64,000 nucleotides of DNA from Nitratireductor sp. XY-223 (lineage in GTDB: Bacteria; Pseudomonadota; Alphaproteobacteria; Rhizobiales; Rhizobiaceae), in assembly GCF_004959855.1 (NCBI RefSeq), contig NZ_SPNT01000004.1, positions 248,001-312,000 of the forward strand. Direction: 5' to 3'. Below are positions 1 through 8,703 of the stretch, piece after piece. The notes below the pieces were generated by a model that searched no databases, was not told the origin of the DNA, and saw nothing but the letters and a program-made list of their open reading frames with translations. The stretch's first letter is position 1, and each line of letters begins with the position of its first letter. The position numbers were made by a program, and so were the translations under genes.

Positions 1-689
1 AAGACGGTTCCCTGGTTCAGCCGGTAGGCCGGAATGAGGTCCGGGCGGTGGGGTGGGACGGTGCCGTGGAGCCGGCGGCGCAGCTCCGTGGCGCAAAGCT
101 CGCCGGCGCGGATCCCGCGCGGGCGGCCCGCGATCGCGGTTGTCGCAACCTCGCTCTCGCCGCCAGGCGACGAGACCGCCGTTTCGGCTGCCTCCTCCGG
201 TTCCAGCGGTTCATCCTCCGTGTCCGGGGCCGCGGCCGGTTCGACGTCCGACGCCGCAAGCGCCTCGCCGGGCTGCTCCGGTTCAACCGGCTCCGGTAAA
301 GGCAGATCGGACTGCAAAGCCTCTGCCGCCTGCCGGTCCTTAAGCGCATCGCCGTCTTCGGTTTCTTCTTCCGCGCGCGTATCTTCCTCGCCGAACTGGT
401 AGACGGGGCGAAGGATCCGCAAGGGCTCCTCGATCGGCTCACCGGCCGCGGCCGTTTGCTGCTCCTCAGATTCCTCATCCGCCTCCGGCGCGGCGGTCTG
501 CTGTTCCTCGTCTGGCGCGTCTTCGCCGGAAAGCACCAGCTGAACCTGGATCACGTCCGGCGGTTCGGCTTCCATGGTCAGGTCCGGCAGGCCGAAGACC
601 AGCAGCGCCAGAAGGGCCGCGTGCAATGCAGCCGAGACGGCAGCACCGGGCGTGATCTTCTCCTTGAATCGCCTGAGGGTCTGAAGCAT
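1..689 (-). CDS. DUF930 domain envelope protein (3' end outside window)
   Basis: The reading frame opens at an ATG at 689 and runs off the left edge, giving about 229 codons. The start is short and basic (MLQTLRRFKEK), followed by one hydrophobic segment at about residues 15-36. A long linker rich in Glu, Pro and Ala runs to about residue 190. A Cys-containing segment (ELCATELRRRL) near residue 200 matches the beginning of the DUF930 domain known from rhizobial and Brucella proteins. The layout of an inner-membrane anchor, an acidic periplasmic spacer and a small C-terminal domain resembles TonB-like proteins. It is divergent from ligD. The function is unknown, and the C-terminal domain cannot be checked because it lies outside the window. 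Confidence 0.75.
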   Translation of the reverse strand, partial: MLQTLRRFKEKITPGAAVSAALHAALLALLVFGLPDLTMEAEPPDVIQVQLVLSGEDAPDEEQQTAAPEADEESEEQQTAAAGEPIEEPLRILRPVYQFGEEDTRAEEETEDGDALKDRQAAEALQSDLPLPEPVEPEQPGEALAASDVEPAAAPDTEDEPLEPEEAAETAVSSPGGESEVATTAIAGRPRGIRAGELCATELRRRLHGTVPPHRPDLIPAYRLNQGTV

Positions 690-821
690 GGCCCACTCAA
701 TATAATGCGGCGTTCCGGAAAGGAAACGCGGCGGGACGGGACGGGTTTACGGCGCAATTGCGGACCCGGTGGGGCAGTCATCGAAGTTGTATTCTTGCCG
801 GCCGCATTCTAGCGTCTGTCC

Positions 822-3242
822 ATGAATTCATCGCTGGACGAATATCGCCGCAAGCGCGACTTCAAGCAGACGACGGAACCGAAGGGCGGCCAGTTTGCCG
901 CCGAGGGCAACCGGTTCGTCATGCACAAGCACTCGGCGACGGCGGACCACTACGACCTGCGCCTTCAACTGGGCGATGTCCTCAAATGCTGGGCAGTGCC
1001 GAAGGGACCGTCGCTCAACCCGGACGACAAGCGTCTTGCGGTCGAGACCGAGGACCACCCGGTGGAATACGCCGATTTCGAGGGGGTGATCCCGCAAGGT
1101 CAGTACGGGGCCGGACCGATGATCATCTGGGACGAAGGCACCTGGGCGCCGATGGAGGATGCCGAGGCGAGCCTGAAGAAGGGCCAGTTCAAGTTCCGCC
1201 TGGTCGGCAGCAAGCTGCAGGGCGGCTGGATGCTGGCCCGCCTCAAGCCCCGCAAGGGCGAGCGGCAGCCCAACTGGCTGCTGTTCAAGGAGCGCGATAC
1301 CGCCGCATCGGCGTCCGGAGACATCCTGAAGGACCGGCCCGAAAGCGCGCGCTCGGGCCGGGTCATCGAGGATCTGGTGTCCGCGCCGCCGCCGGTTTCG
1401 ACGGGACCCATCCGGCCCGGCGCGCTCAAGGGTTCGGTCCGCTCGAAACTGCCGCGTATCATCGAACCGCAACTTGCAAGCAACGTCGACGAGCCGCCCC
1501 AGGGCGACAAATGGCTGCACGAGATCAAGTTCGACGGCTACCGGACCATCGCGGTCCTGGACAAGGGCGCGGCGAAGCTTCAGACCCGCGGCGGCCTCGA
1601 TTGGACACACCGCTACGGCGATCTCGGCGAGGCGGTGGCAAAGATCCCTTGCAAGTCGGCCATCCTCGACGGTGAGATCGTGGTTCTCGACGGCAAGGGC
1701 GTCAGCCGCTTCGCACTCCTGCAGGACGCCATCCGCGACGGCGCAAAGGGCGCTTTCGTCTATTTCGTCTTCGACCTGCTTTACCTCAACGGATGGGACC
1801 TTTCCCGCGTTCCGCTCGTCAAGCGCAAGGACCTCCTGTGGCGCCTGATCGGCCCGCTCGTCGACGGCCAGTCCGCGATCCAGTATTCGGACGGCGTCCG
1901 CGGCAACGGCACCGCCTTTTTCGAACGGGCCTCCGAACTCGACGTCGAGGGCGTTGTCTCCAAACGCGCTGACAGCGTCTACCGTTCCGGCCGAAGCCAT
2001 GACTGGACCAAGGCCAAGGCCCTGAAAATAGGCGCTTTTCCGATTGTCGGCTACACCACGTCCAAGGCCGCGGGGGGCCTTGCGGCGCTGGCGCTCGGCG
2101 AATGGGTCGAAGGCGAGCTCGTCTACCGCGGAAAGGTGGGGACCGGTTTCGACCGGGCGGTGGCGCAGCAACTGCTCGATCGCCTGGAAAGCCTCGATGC
2201 GGTCACCCCGCCGGACGGCGCGCCGAAGGCGGTGACCGGTGTCCAGCCGGTGCTCACCGCGCAGGTCCAATATGCCAATATGACCCCGGGCGGCGCGTTG
2301 CGGCACACCGTTTTCAAGGGCCTTCGCGAACTGCAGCTGCGTTCCGAATATTCCGGCGAGCGCAAGCGCATCATCACCGACGCGGACCTGGCGAACATCT
2401 GGGTCACCAACCCGACGCGGCGCCTGTTCAGCAAATCGGGTCCGACGAAACTGGAAATCGCGACCTATTACGCGGCGGTGGGCGATTTCATGCTTCCGCA
2501 CCTTCTGGAGCGGCCGGTATCGCTCTTCCGCTGCCCGAGCGGCAAGGCGGGCGACTGCTTCTACCAGCGCCATCCCTTCACCGGCATGCCGGAGGGCATC
2601 ACCAGGTTCACCACAAAGTCCGAGGACGGCTCGGCGCACTACATCTTCATCTCGAACGCCAAGGGATATCTTTCGCTGGCGCAGTTCGGCGTCGTCGAAC
2701 TGCATATCTGGGGCTGCCACCGCAAGAAACTGGAAAAGCCGGACCTGGTGGTCTTCGACCTCGACCCGGACGAGGACCTGCCCTGGCGGGAAGTGGTCGA
2801 CGCCGCGGTGCATGTCCGCGGCGAACTCGAAAAGCGCAAGCTCGCCGCCTTTGTGAAGACATCCGGCGGCAAGGGTATCCATGTTACCGTCCCGATCGAT
2901 GCGTCCCTGAACTGGAAGGCGGTGCACGAACGCTGCGCCGCACTGGCGCAATCGATTGCCGACACGGCGCCAGACGTCTTCATCACCAGTATGGCGAAAA
3001 GCCAGCGCAAGGGCCGGATTTTCATCGATATTCACCGCAATGCGCGCAGCGCCACAGCGGTCGCGGCCTATTCATTGAGGGCCCGCCCGCATTTACCAGT
3101 TTCAACGCCTTTGACCTGGCAGGACCTCGAATCGGTCGACGGTCCGCACGATTTGAACTATTCTACGATCCCGGGATTGCTCGACAATTCGGGGGACCCA
3201 TGGGCGGACATGCATGCATTTTCAAAGCCGTTGCCCGGCTGA
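822..3242 (+). CDS. ligD: DNA ligase D, multifunctional end-joining ligase
   Basis: LigD is the ATP-dependent ligase/polymerase of bacterial non-homologous end joining and works with Ku at double-strand breaks. The 806 residues hold three modules in the order phosphoesterase, ligase, polymerase. The phosphoesterase domain (about 1-170) shows HKH at 35-37 and HYDLRL at 43-48. The ligase domain (about 210-500) has the adenylated Lys236 in EIKFDGY. The primase-like polymerase domain (about 540-806) has DLDPD, TSGGKGIHV and RIFIDIHRNARS. All the key motifs seen are intact and the length is normal for a three-domain LigD. The ku gene follows after 36 bp, so the two are probably co-transcribed. Confidence 0.97.
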   Translation: MNSSLDEYRRKRDFKQTTEPKGGQFAAEGNRFVMHKHSATADHYDLRLQLGDVLKCWAVPKGPSLNPDDKRLAVETEDHPVEYADFEGVIPQGQYGAGPMIIWDEGTWAPMEDAEASLKKGQFKFRLVGSKLQGGWMLARLKPRKGERQPNWLLFKERDTAASASGDILKDRPESARSGRVIEDLVSAPPPVSTGPIRPGALKGSVRSKLPRIIEPQLASNVDEPPQGDKWLHEIKFDGYRTIAVLDKGAAKLQTRGGLDWTHRYGDLGEAVAKIPCKSAILDGEIVVLDGKGVSRFALLQDAIRDGAKGAFVYFVFDLLYLNGWDLSRVPLVKRKDLLWRLIGPLVDGQSAIQYSDGVRGNGTAFFERASELDVEGVVSKRADSVYRSGRSHDWTKAKALKIGAFPIVGYTTSKAAGGLAALALGEWVEGELVYRGKVGTGFDRAVAQQLLDRLESLDAVTPPDGAPKAVTGVQPVLTAQVQYANMTPGGALRHTVFKGLRELQLRSEYSGERKRIITDADLANIWVTNPTRRLFSKSGPTKLEIATYYAAVGDFMLPHLLERPVSLFRCPSGKAGDCFYQRHPFTGMPEGITRFTTKSEDGSAHYIFISNAKGYLSLAQFGVVELHIWGCHRKKLEKPDLVVFDLDPDEDLPWREVVDAAVHVRGELEKRKLAAFVKTSGGKGIHVTVPIDASLNWKAVHERCAALAQSIADTAPDVFITSMAKSQRKGRIFIDIHRNARSATAVAAYSLRARPHLPVSTPLTWQDLESVDGPHDLNYSTIPGLLDNSGDPWADMHAFSKPLPG

Positions 3243-3278
3243 CGGCTTGCCGGTATCGCGTTTACAAGGAGACTGATC

Positions 3279-4118
3279 ATGGCGCCGCGAGCATCCTGGA
3301 AGGGATATCTGAAACTGAGCCTGGTGAGTTGCCCGGTCAGGCTTTATCCCGCGACCAGCAGCAAGGATCGCATCACCTTCAACCAGCTGCACAAGGACAC
3401 GCACAACCGGATCAACATGAAGCCGGTCGATCCGGAACTCGGGCTGGTCGAACGGTCGGACCTGGTGAAGGGCTACCAGTACGAGGACAAGAAATACGTG
3501 ATCCTCGACAAGGAAGACATCGACAGCGTCAAGATCGAATCCAATCACACGATGAACATCGAGGCCTTCGTCGACGAGGGCTCGGTGGATTCGATCTACC
3601 TGGACGCCCCCTATTACCTCGCGCCGGACGGCGCCATGGCGGAAGAGACGTTCATCGTTTTGCGCGAGGCGATGCGCGAGGCCGGCAAGGTGGCAATCGC
3701 GCGCCTGGTGCTTTCGAGCCGCGAACGCGTGATCACCATCGGCGCCCATGAGGACGGCATGTTCGTGTGCACGCTGCGCAACCCGAACGAGGTGCGCGGG
3801 ACGGGCGAATATTTCGGCGATATCCCGGATGAGAAACCCGACGCCGAGATGCTGAAGATGGCCGAAGCGCTGATCGCGCAGAAGACGACGGAATTCGATC
3901 CGGCCGACTACGAGGACCGGTACGAAAAAGCGCTCATGACGATGATCAAGGAAAAGCTGAAGGGGCACAAGCCGGTGATCGCCGCCGCGCCCGAACGCGG
4001 CAATGTCGTGAACCTGATGGATGCGCTGAAAGCCAGCCTTTCGGAAACCAAGCCGCCCGCGAAGAGCAAGAGCAAGCCGGCGGCCAAGACGCGGTCCGCC
4101 AAGAAGAAAACAGGATAG
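3279..4118 (+). CDS. ku: Ku DNA end-binding protein
   Basis: This is bacterial Ku, the homodimeric ring that binds DNA ends and recruits LigD. It has 279 residues. It begins MAPRASWKGYLKLSLVSCPVRL, a form of the conserved Ku start (R.xWKG.L..SLV..PV.LY). The core fold runs to about 240, and a Lys/Ala-rich tail (about 255-279) follows, as in many bacterial Ku proteins, where it aids DNA contact. An AGGAG-like ribosome site (aaggag) lies just before the ATG. It sits between ligD and a TPR gene on the same strand, which makes a complete two-component end-joining cassette. Confidence 0.97.
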   Translation: MAPRASWKGYLKLSLVSCPVRLYPATSSKDRITFNQLHKDTHNRINMKPVDPELGLVERSDLVKGYQYEDKKYVILDKEDIDSVKIESNHTMNIEAFVDEGSVDSIYLDAPYYLAPDGAMAEETFIVLREAMREAGKVAIARLVLSSRERVITIGAHEDGMFVCTLRNPNEVRGTGEYFGDIPDEKPDAEMLKMAEALIAQKTTEFDPADYEDRYEKALMTMIKEKLKGHKPVIAAAPERGNVVNLMDALKASLSETKPPAKSKSKPAAKTRSAKKKTG

Positions 4119-5204
4119 TTGACACAATTCACTGATCAGACAGTGGGAATGATTGGCGCGCTGGCCTCGCTGCCAAGGCGCCTTGCCGCCCGCCAGGTCG
4201 AAAGGATCGGCGGGCGCCTGCGCCGCGGCGTCGGCCGGGACACGAAACGCGCCGTCGTCGGCCGCCAGATGCTGGCGCGCTATGACCGCGCCGAGATCGA
4301 GCGCCGCATCACCGAGGCGCGGCGTCCCTCCTTGCACCTGATGAGCGAGAACGCCTTCCTGCGCATCCTGGTGGACGAGGTTAAGACTGTAGAACCCGGC
4401 ACCATCGACCGGTCCACCCTGATCGAGCAGTCGAAGCTCGCCGGGTCCGATCTCGATCTGCTTCTGCTGTTCGACACGTTCGTCGCCGACAAGGCGCCGT
4501 TCGCGCTGCGCGACCTGATCCTTGCAAAAAAATACGCGGCGCTGATTGCCGACGGCGCCGACTGGTACGGCATTGCCCGCGCCGTGCATCGCGGCCGCAG
4601 CGCCGGGGACCTGACCGCGCTGCCGCTGGAGACCCGCGGGCGCGACCGGATCTATGCGCTGTTCGAGGACCGCCTTGGAGAGCTGGACGGCCAGTTCCTG
4701 CTGCCCGTCGGCGAAACCGCGAATGCCGAGGACGAAGCGCTCTTCGCGCTGGCCGAGGACGCCGAGGCGGAGGGGCGGTTCGAGGAGGCGGCGCGGGCCT
4801 ATGCGCGCTGCCTGACGGTGGATCCCGGCGACGCGGTCGCCGCCTTCAACCGCGCCAATTGCCTGCGGGCGCTCGGCGAACTGAAAGAGGCGCAGAAGGA
4901 CTACTGGCGCGCCATTCAAATCGACCCCCGCTTTGTCGATGCGTGGTTTAACCTGGCGTGCCTCTTCAAGGACCGCGAGAACTACGAGGCCGCGAAGCAG
5001 CATTTCGAAAAGGCCATCGCCCTCGACCGCGGCTACCGCGACGCCATCTACAACCTTGCCGCCCTCGCCTTCGACCAGGGCGATCTCGACACCGCCCAGG
5101 CGCAGTGGGAACGCTATCTCGTGCTCGACCGGGACAGCGAATGGGCGCGCAACGCCGAGCGCGGCCTGCAGTTCATCAAGCAACAGCGCCAGAAGGCCGG
5201 ATGA
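4119..5204 (+). CDS. TPR repeat protein downstream of Ku
   Basis: About 361 residues. The N-terminal half (to about 200) is helical, charged and of no family I recognise. The C-terminal part (about 205-345) holds three to four tetratricopeptide repeats, for example AARAYARCLTVDPGDAVAAFNRANCLRALGE written in shorter units, with W/Y-LA-G-Y-A spacing. The start is uncertain. A TTG directly follows the Ku stop codon, while an ATG at 4149 (MIGALASLP) would give a protein ten residues shorter, and neither has a well-spaced ribosome site. It overlaps the next gene by ATGA, so it is translationally coupled to the hydrolase. TPR proteins are scaffolds; a link to end joining is only suggested by position. 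Confidence 0.8.
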   Translation: MTQFTDQTVGMIGALASLPRRLAARQVERIGGRLRRGVGRDTKRAVVGRQMLARYDRAEIERRITEARRPSLHLMSENAFLRILVDEVKTVEPGTIDRSTLIEQSKLAGSDLDLLLLFDTFVADKAPFALRDLILAKKYAALIADGADWYGIARAVHRGRSAGDLTALPLETRGRDRIYALFEDRLGELDGQFLLPVGETANAEDEALFALAEDAEAEGRFEEAARAYARCLTVDPGDAVAAFNRANCLRALGELKEAQKDYWRAIQIDPRFVDAWFNLACLFKDRENYEAAKQHFEKAIALDRGYRDAIYNLAALAFDQGDLDTAQAQWERYLVLDRDSEWARNAERGLQFIKQQRQKAG

Positions 5205-5842
5205 TGGACCTCCTCGTCGACGGGCCGGCCGATGCCGGGGTGACGATCCTCTTCGCGCACGGCGCCGGCGCGCCGATGGATTCGCCCGCCATGAACCAGA
5301 TCACCGAGGCGCTGGTCGCGCATAGTCTGCGGATTGCCCGGTTCGAATTTGCCTACATGGCCGCGCGGCGCGCCGATGAAGGGCGCAAGCCGCCGCCGCG
5401 CGCCGAAAAGCTGGTCGGCGAGTATCACGCAGCGATCGCGGAACTCGCCGCAACCGGCCCGCTCGTCATCGGCGGCAAGTCAATGGGCGGACGCGTCGCC
5501 AGCATGATCGCGGACGATTGTTTCGCATCAGCCCAGATCGCCGGCCTGCTGTGTGTAGGATACCCGTTCCACCCGCCGAACAAGCCCGAGACCCTGCGCA
5601 CCAAACACCTCAAGGACCTGCAGACGCCGACCCTGATCTGCCAGGGAACGCGCGATCCCTTCGGCACGAAGGAGGAAGTGCCGCACTACGACCTCTCCGA
5701 AAACATCCGCATCGAATGGTTCGAGGACGGCGACCACGACCTGCGGCCGCGGAAGAAGGTCACGGGAATGGCGATGGCGGAGCAGATGGCGCGGATGGGG
5801 TCGGTGATTGGGAGCTGGTTTGGGGATTTGGGTCACGGCTAG
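5201..5842 (+). CDS. small alpha/beta hydrolase (KANL3/Tex30-like)
   Basis: The protein has 213 residues with an alpha/beta hydrolase fold. The oxyanion-type strand FAHGAGAPMDSP is at about 17-28, the nucleophile elbow GGKSMGG is near residue 90, an acidic site lies in QGTRDPFG, and the catalytic His is in DGDHDLRP. This pattern fits the small KANL3/Tex30-like or dienelactone-hydrolase-related group; the substrate is unknown. It starts with ATGATG overlapping the TPR stop. Its last 43 codons are repeated downstream at 6454-6576 in a diverged form, so the present 3' end may have been acquired together with the islet that follows. Confidence 0.88.
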   Translation: MMDLLVDGPADAGVTILFAHGAGAPMDSPAMNQITEALVAHSLRIARFEFAYMAARRADEGRKPPPRAEKLVGEYHAAIAELAATGPLVIGGKSMGGRVASMIADDCFASAQIAGLLCVGYPFHPPNKPETLRTKHLKDLQTPTLICQGTRDPFGTKEEVPHYDLSENIRIEWFEDGDHDLRPRKKVTGMAMAEQMARMGSVIGSWFGDLGHG

Positions 5843-5952
5843 TTCCCTTTGCATCTGAACCTCCATAGATCTTTGCATTTCCCGGCACGGGACCTTTCAA
5901 TGTCGGGGGTCGATGCCTGTTGTTTTTCGCACAATCGAATCTTGAGGAAAAA

Positions 5953-6351
5953 ATGTTGAAATATCTTATGCGCTATCCCAGACAATTCGAGGCGGTCGGG
6001 ATACTTATTGTGCTTCTCGCAGCGTATTTTCAGTTCGAAGCGGAGGGACTCAGACGAAGCTATGTTGAGTACCGTTTCGACTGGCTCGATGCGGAGATCG
6101 AGTTTGCCAGGCAAAAAACCTCAGAGCTATTCGCGTGTTCGTCGGATAGTTCGTGTGGAGGCTACGAGTATGATTTCGTGATGGCTGAGGCGCCCGTGTT
6201 TAGGCCAACGCTCTTCTTTGACCCAGAACCCCGGTGGCGCACGATTCGAAAAGTATTCTTTTTCTTTGGGACAGCCCTCATTGTGTTGTCCAAATTAATA
6301 GATCTGCCCAAACGCGCGCCTGCTCCACGCCATCCGTTTCCGTGGGAGTGA
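5953..6351 (+). CDS. small two-helix membrane protein, unknown function
   Basis: I do not recognise this 132-residue protein. The ATG at 5953 is chosen because GAGG lies five bases upstream; an in-frame start at 5920 has no such site. One hydrophobic segment is at about 9-27 (FEAVGILIVLLAAYFQF) and a second near the C-terminus (VFFFFGTALIVLSKL). Between them is a roughly 70-residue loop with Cys residues spaced FACSSDSSCGG, which could form a disulfide if periplasmic. Codon use is AT-richer than the flanking genes. It lies between the two copies of the hydrolase 3' end, so it is cargo of the putative insertion. Confidence 0.6.
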   Translation: MLKYLMRYPRQFEAVGILIVLLAAYFQFEAEGLRRSYVEYRFDWLDAEIEFARQKTSELFACSSDSSCGGYEYDFVMAEAPVFRPTLFFDPEPRWRTIRKVFFFFGTALIVLSKLIDLPKRAPAPRHPFPWE

Positions 6352-6453
6352 TATGGTTGGACAGAACCATGTTCGCTTCAAAATCAGGCAATAGGAATTC
6401 TTCCAAACTGCATTCGGCAGCTTGAAGCTTCCGAGCACCGTAAGGCGACGAAA

Positions 6454-6576
6454 GAATGGTTCGAGGACGGCGACCACGACCTGCGGCCGCGCAAGAAGGT
6501 CACGGGAATGACGATGGCGGAGCAGATGGCGCGGATGGGGACGGTGATCGGGGCTTGGTGTGGGGGTTTGGGTTGA
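6454..6576 (+). pseudogene. duplicated 3' end of the alpha/beta hydrolase gene
   Basis: These 41 codons, including a TGA stop, align with the last 43 codons of the hydrolase gene (5714-5842). About nine in ten bases are identical over the first 110 or so, and the reading frame is kept. Changes are mostly conservative (Ala to Thr, Ser to Thr, Ser to Ala). Similarity begins abruptly at GAATGG, and there is no start or upstream part. It is best read as the original or an alternative 3' end left behind when DNA entered the gene's tail. Confidence 0.75.
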
Positions 6577-6848
6577 TGGGTGGGTTGAAAGTGGTCATTT
6601 GGCGCGCTGCGTGATCTGCCTGAGAAATCTCACTCGCTTCCGATTCAAAGCGGACTTTGACTAGTCACAGTTGATTACCCTGCTTTACGCCCTCTTTTCA
6701 GACTTCAACGATCAGAAATTGTATTGCAAAGGCCGACATTCATTGTAGACACAGTGAATTTGCATATTGGCGGAGAGCAGGTAACTGCTGCAAGCGCAAA
6801 CTTTTTTTGGGGGGAGAGGCGGAGCGGAATTTCACCCAGCGGCGTTCC

Positions 6849-7922
6849 TTAGTTTTCTTTCAGCCACGCCTCAAATTCTTCCATCAAAATATCAAGTCTA
6901 CCAGTATGGCTTCCTTGATCGTTTGTACTGCGGTTCAGGGCGTCAAACCTGGAGAATATGGACTCAGAGAGCGCATTTGGATTGGTGCGCTGAAGATCTC
7001 GATTTGCCTTCCTTCGATCTTCAAAATCAACCAAAAACTCACGCAATCGGACCAGTTTCTTATCCGAGAGTTTACGAACCATCCAATAATATACCGGTAC
7101 AAGACCCGAAGAAGACAATAGCGTATCGCGAGGCAGAAAAACCTCATTCATATCATCAAGGGAGTTTACTGCTCTGCGGCCAGATAACTCCAGTTTTTCA
7201 CCGTCAATACTTTTGGATTGAGTGAATTTGTCCAAATCAACTTTCTTGGTGCTCGTCGGGGTCCCGCGATACTCAAACAAAAGCAGTTTTGCAGCGGCGT
7301 TCAGGTCGCCTGCTCTTTTTGTGCTGAACTTAATGGTTTCTTTGAAGAATGAATGATCTGCAATGGTCCTGGTGACGTCTGAAACCGGACCAACCATGGC
7401 ATTCCGAATTTCTGACCCCGTTAGCGCTTTGCTTCTATTTAGTCTTACAAACAACTCGTTGATGTCTTCCTCATTGTCAGACACAACACTCATCACATCC
7501 CAGTTTTCGTTTTCGAAAATCTCCGCAATTTCGGGATATCCCCTTTCCAAATCTTTGAATGACAACCCGCCAAGCTTGAGCTTCGGGTTTTGTCGCCAAA
7601 CAAAGTCTGAGTTGAGCACTACACGGCCTTCGAAAAAGTCTACAACAGCCTCAAACCGCTGTTTCCCATCAACAATTGCATATGGAAGCTTCTTTGAATT
7701 CAGCTTTGAGTCACGATGTTTGAAATCTGCAAGATACAATTTCGGAATATCAAAACCGTTGATTATCGAGTCTACCAAATACGCCTTGTCAGACACAGAC
7801 CAAAGTTTTCCCTTTCTTTGATAAGGAGGGTCCATGTCAATCTCTGTCCGGTGTGAGTACCACCAACGAAGGGTTTTTGAAGGATGGTTCGTGATACTAA
7901 AATAACCCTTTGAGTTATTCAT
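6849..7922 (-). CDS. DUF262 (ParB/Srx-like) domain protein
   Basis: The protein has 357 residues from the ATG at 7922, which has an AGAAGGG site nine bases upstream and overlaps the FRG gene end by eight bases. The N-terminal domain shows the DUF262 signature: PPYQRKGKLW (32-41), LVDSIINGFDIP (49-60) and IVDGKQR (83-89, the DGQQR-type motif). DUF262 is the ParB/Srx-fold NTP-dependent domain of GmrS, BrxU and SspE-type defence proteins. The C-terminal half (about 190-357) is helical, and no DUF1524 HNH motif is visible, so a nuclease partner or effector would have to be supplied separately. It is probably translated with the FRG gene as a two-gene unit. Confidence 0.88.
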   Translation of the reverse strand: MNNSKGYFSITNHPSKTLRWWYSHRTEIDMDPPYQRKGKLWSVSDKAYLVDSIINGFDIPKLYLADFKHRDSKLNSKKLPYAIVDGKQRFEAVVDFFEGRVVLNSDFVWRQNPKLKLGGLSFKDLERGYPEIAEIFENENWDVMSVVSDNEEDINELFVRLNRSKALTGSEIRNAMVGPVSDVTRTIADHSFFKETIKFSTKRAGDLNAAAKLLLFEYRGTPTSTKKVDLDKFTQSKSIDGEKLELSGRRAVNSLDDMNEVFLPRDTLLSSSGLVPVYYWMVRKLSDKKLVRLREFLVDFEDRRKANRDLQRTNPNALSESIFSRFDALNRSTNDQGSHTGRLDILMEEFEAWLKEN

Positions 7923-8703
7923 AACCGTTTTCCCTTCTAAGCTCCTTTGCAAGACCCTCAATTTCGGGAAACACCACGGATTCGGTAAAGCCCTTACGGA
8001 AAAGGGATTCTCTAACTAGGTCAACCTTCGCTGCTGGCACTATGATCTTTTCAAGGCAACCAGCTTCATAATCGCTGGCCTTGAAAAACTCGTCCATTGG
8101 GCTCATAGACTTTCCAAACAGAGCAAAGACACCCCTTTGCGCGACAATTCTGGGACTGTTGTATGAGCCGAACATCATAATTGGCGTATCCGGCATTTCT
8201 GCCAATGGAGTCCCTGGTTTGTGCTTTGCGATATTATCATCGTCTTCATCAAACACACCGCCCTTGTATGAGATGTGGCGGAAGGCGGACTGGTTCCATT
8301 TTTCAGGATCACACAGCCAAATAACAGCATCATCGTCTTTGTGCTTAACATCATTCTGCAGTGCGAAGTAGGCCGAGACCATTGGGTTCTCCGTCCAGTC
8401 CAACAATCGCGTAGGAACGCCGTAATGCTGCATGAGGAATAGCTTGTCCCAATCACCAACGAGCCGTCTTGAAAGGTATGGTAGGGACCTCTGGACAAAC
8501 CTTGTCGTAATCTGCCGCTCCGTGCTGAGCAGATCTTCGATTTTTTTTAATTTTGGATGACGGTACAAACTTGGCTCGAGGTGGTACTTGGCCGCTCGCA
8601 TCCCGCGTGACCAAGATACCTTGGTCTTTTTTTGAAATTTTTCTAGTTGACTAAGCAGTTCGGTAAAGTTCTTCGCCGAATGCTCGGGAATTTCGTTGGG
8701 CAA
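7915..8703 (-). CDS. FRG domain protein
   Basis: The protein has 262 residues. The start is a TTG at 8703 with GGAG seven bases upstream; no better ATG exists in frame. It carries the FRG domain signature: WSRG at 31-34 and the block QHYGVPTRLLDWTENP at about 92-107, followed by SAYFAL and, later, SPRIVAQRGVFALFG. FRG domains are named after such an (F/W)RG motif, and their biochemical activity is not settled. It is AT-rich, in an islet, and overlaps a DUF262 gene by eight bases. From this context I infer an effector or sensor in a phage-defence or toxin-like pair. Confidence 0.88.
   Translation of the reverse strand: MPNEIPEHSAKNFTELLSQLEKFQKKTKVSWSRGMRAAKYHLEPSLYRHPKLKKIEDLLSTERQITTRFVQRSLPYLSRRLVGDWDKLFLMQHYGVPTRLLDWTENPMVSAYFALQNDVKHKDDDAVIWLCDPEKWNQSAFRHISYKGGVFDEDDDNIAKHKPGTPLAEMPDTPIMMFGSYNSPRIVAQRGVFALFGKSMSPMDEFFKASDYEAGCLEKIIVPAAKVDLVRESLFRKGFTESVVFPEIEGLAKELRRENGYE

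Noticed and set aside
828-3035. 735-codon open frame on the minus strand opposite ligD
   Set aside because: It is a by-product of high GC in a long gene. The plus strand encodes a full LigD with all motifs, and the minus-strand translation matches no domain.
3222-5183. 653-codon minus-strand frame opposite ku and the TPR gene
   Set aside because: It mirrors the codon pattern of two well-identified plus-strand genes and has no recognisable domain or ribosome site.
6738-6759. Imperfect palindrome ATTCATTGTAGACACAGTGAAT in the islet
   Set aside because: Its half-sites match only in part, and its distance from the nearest start codons is not informative, so it is not listed as an operator.
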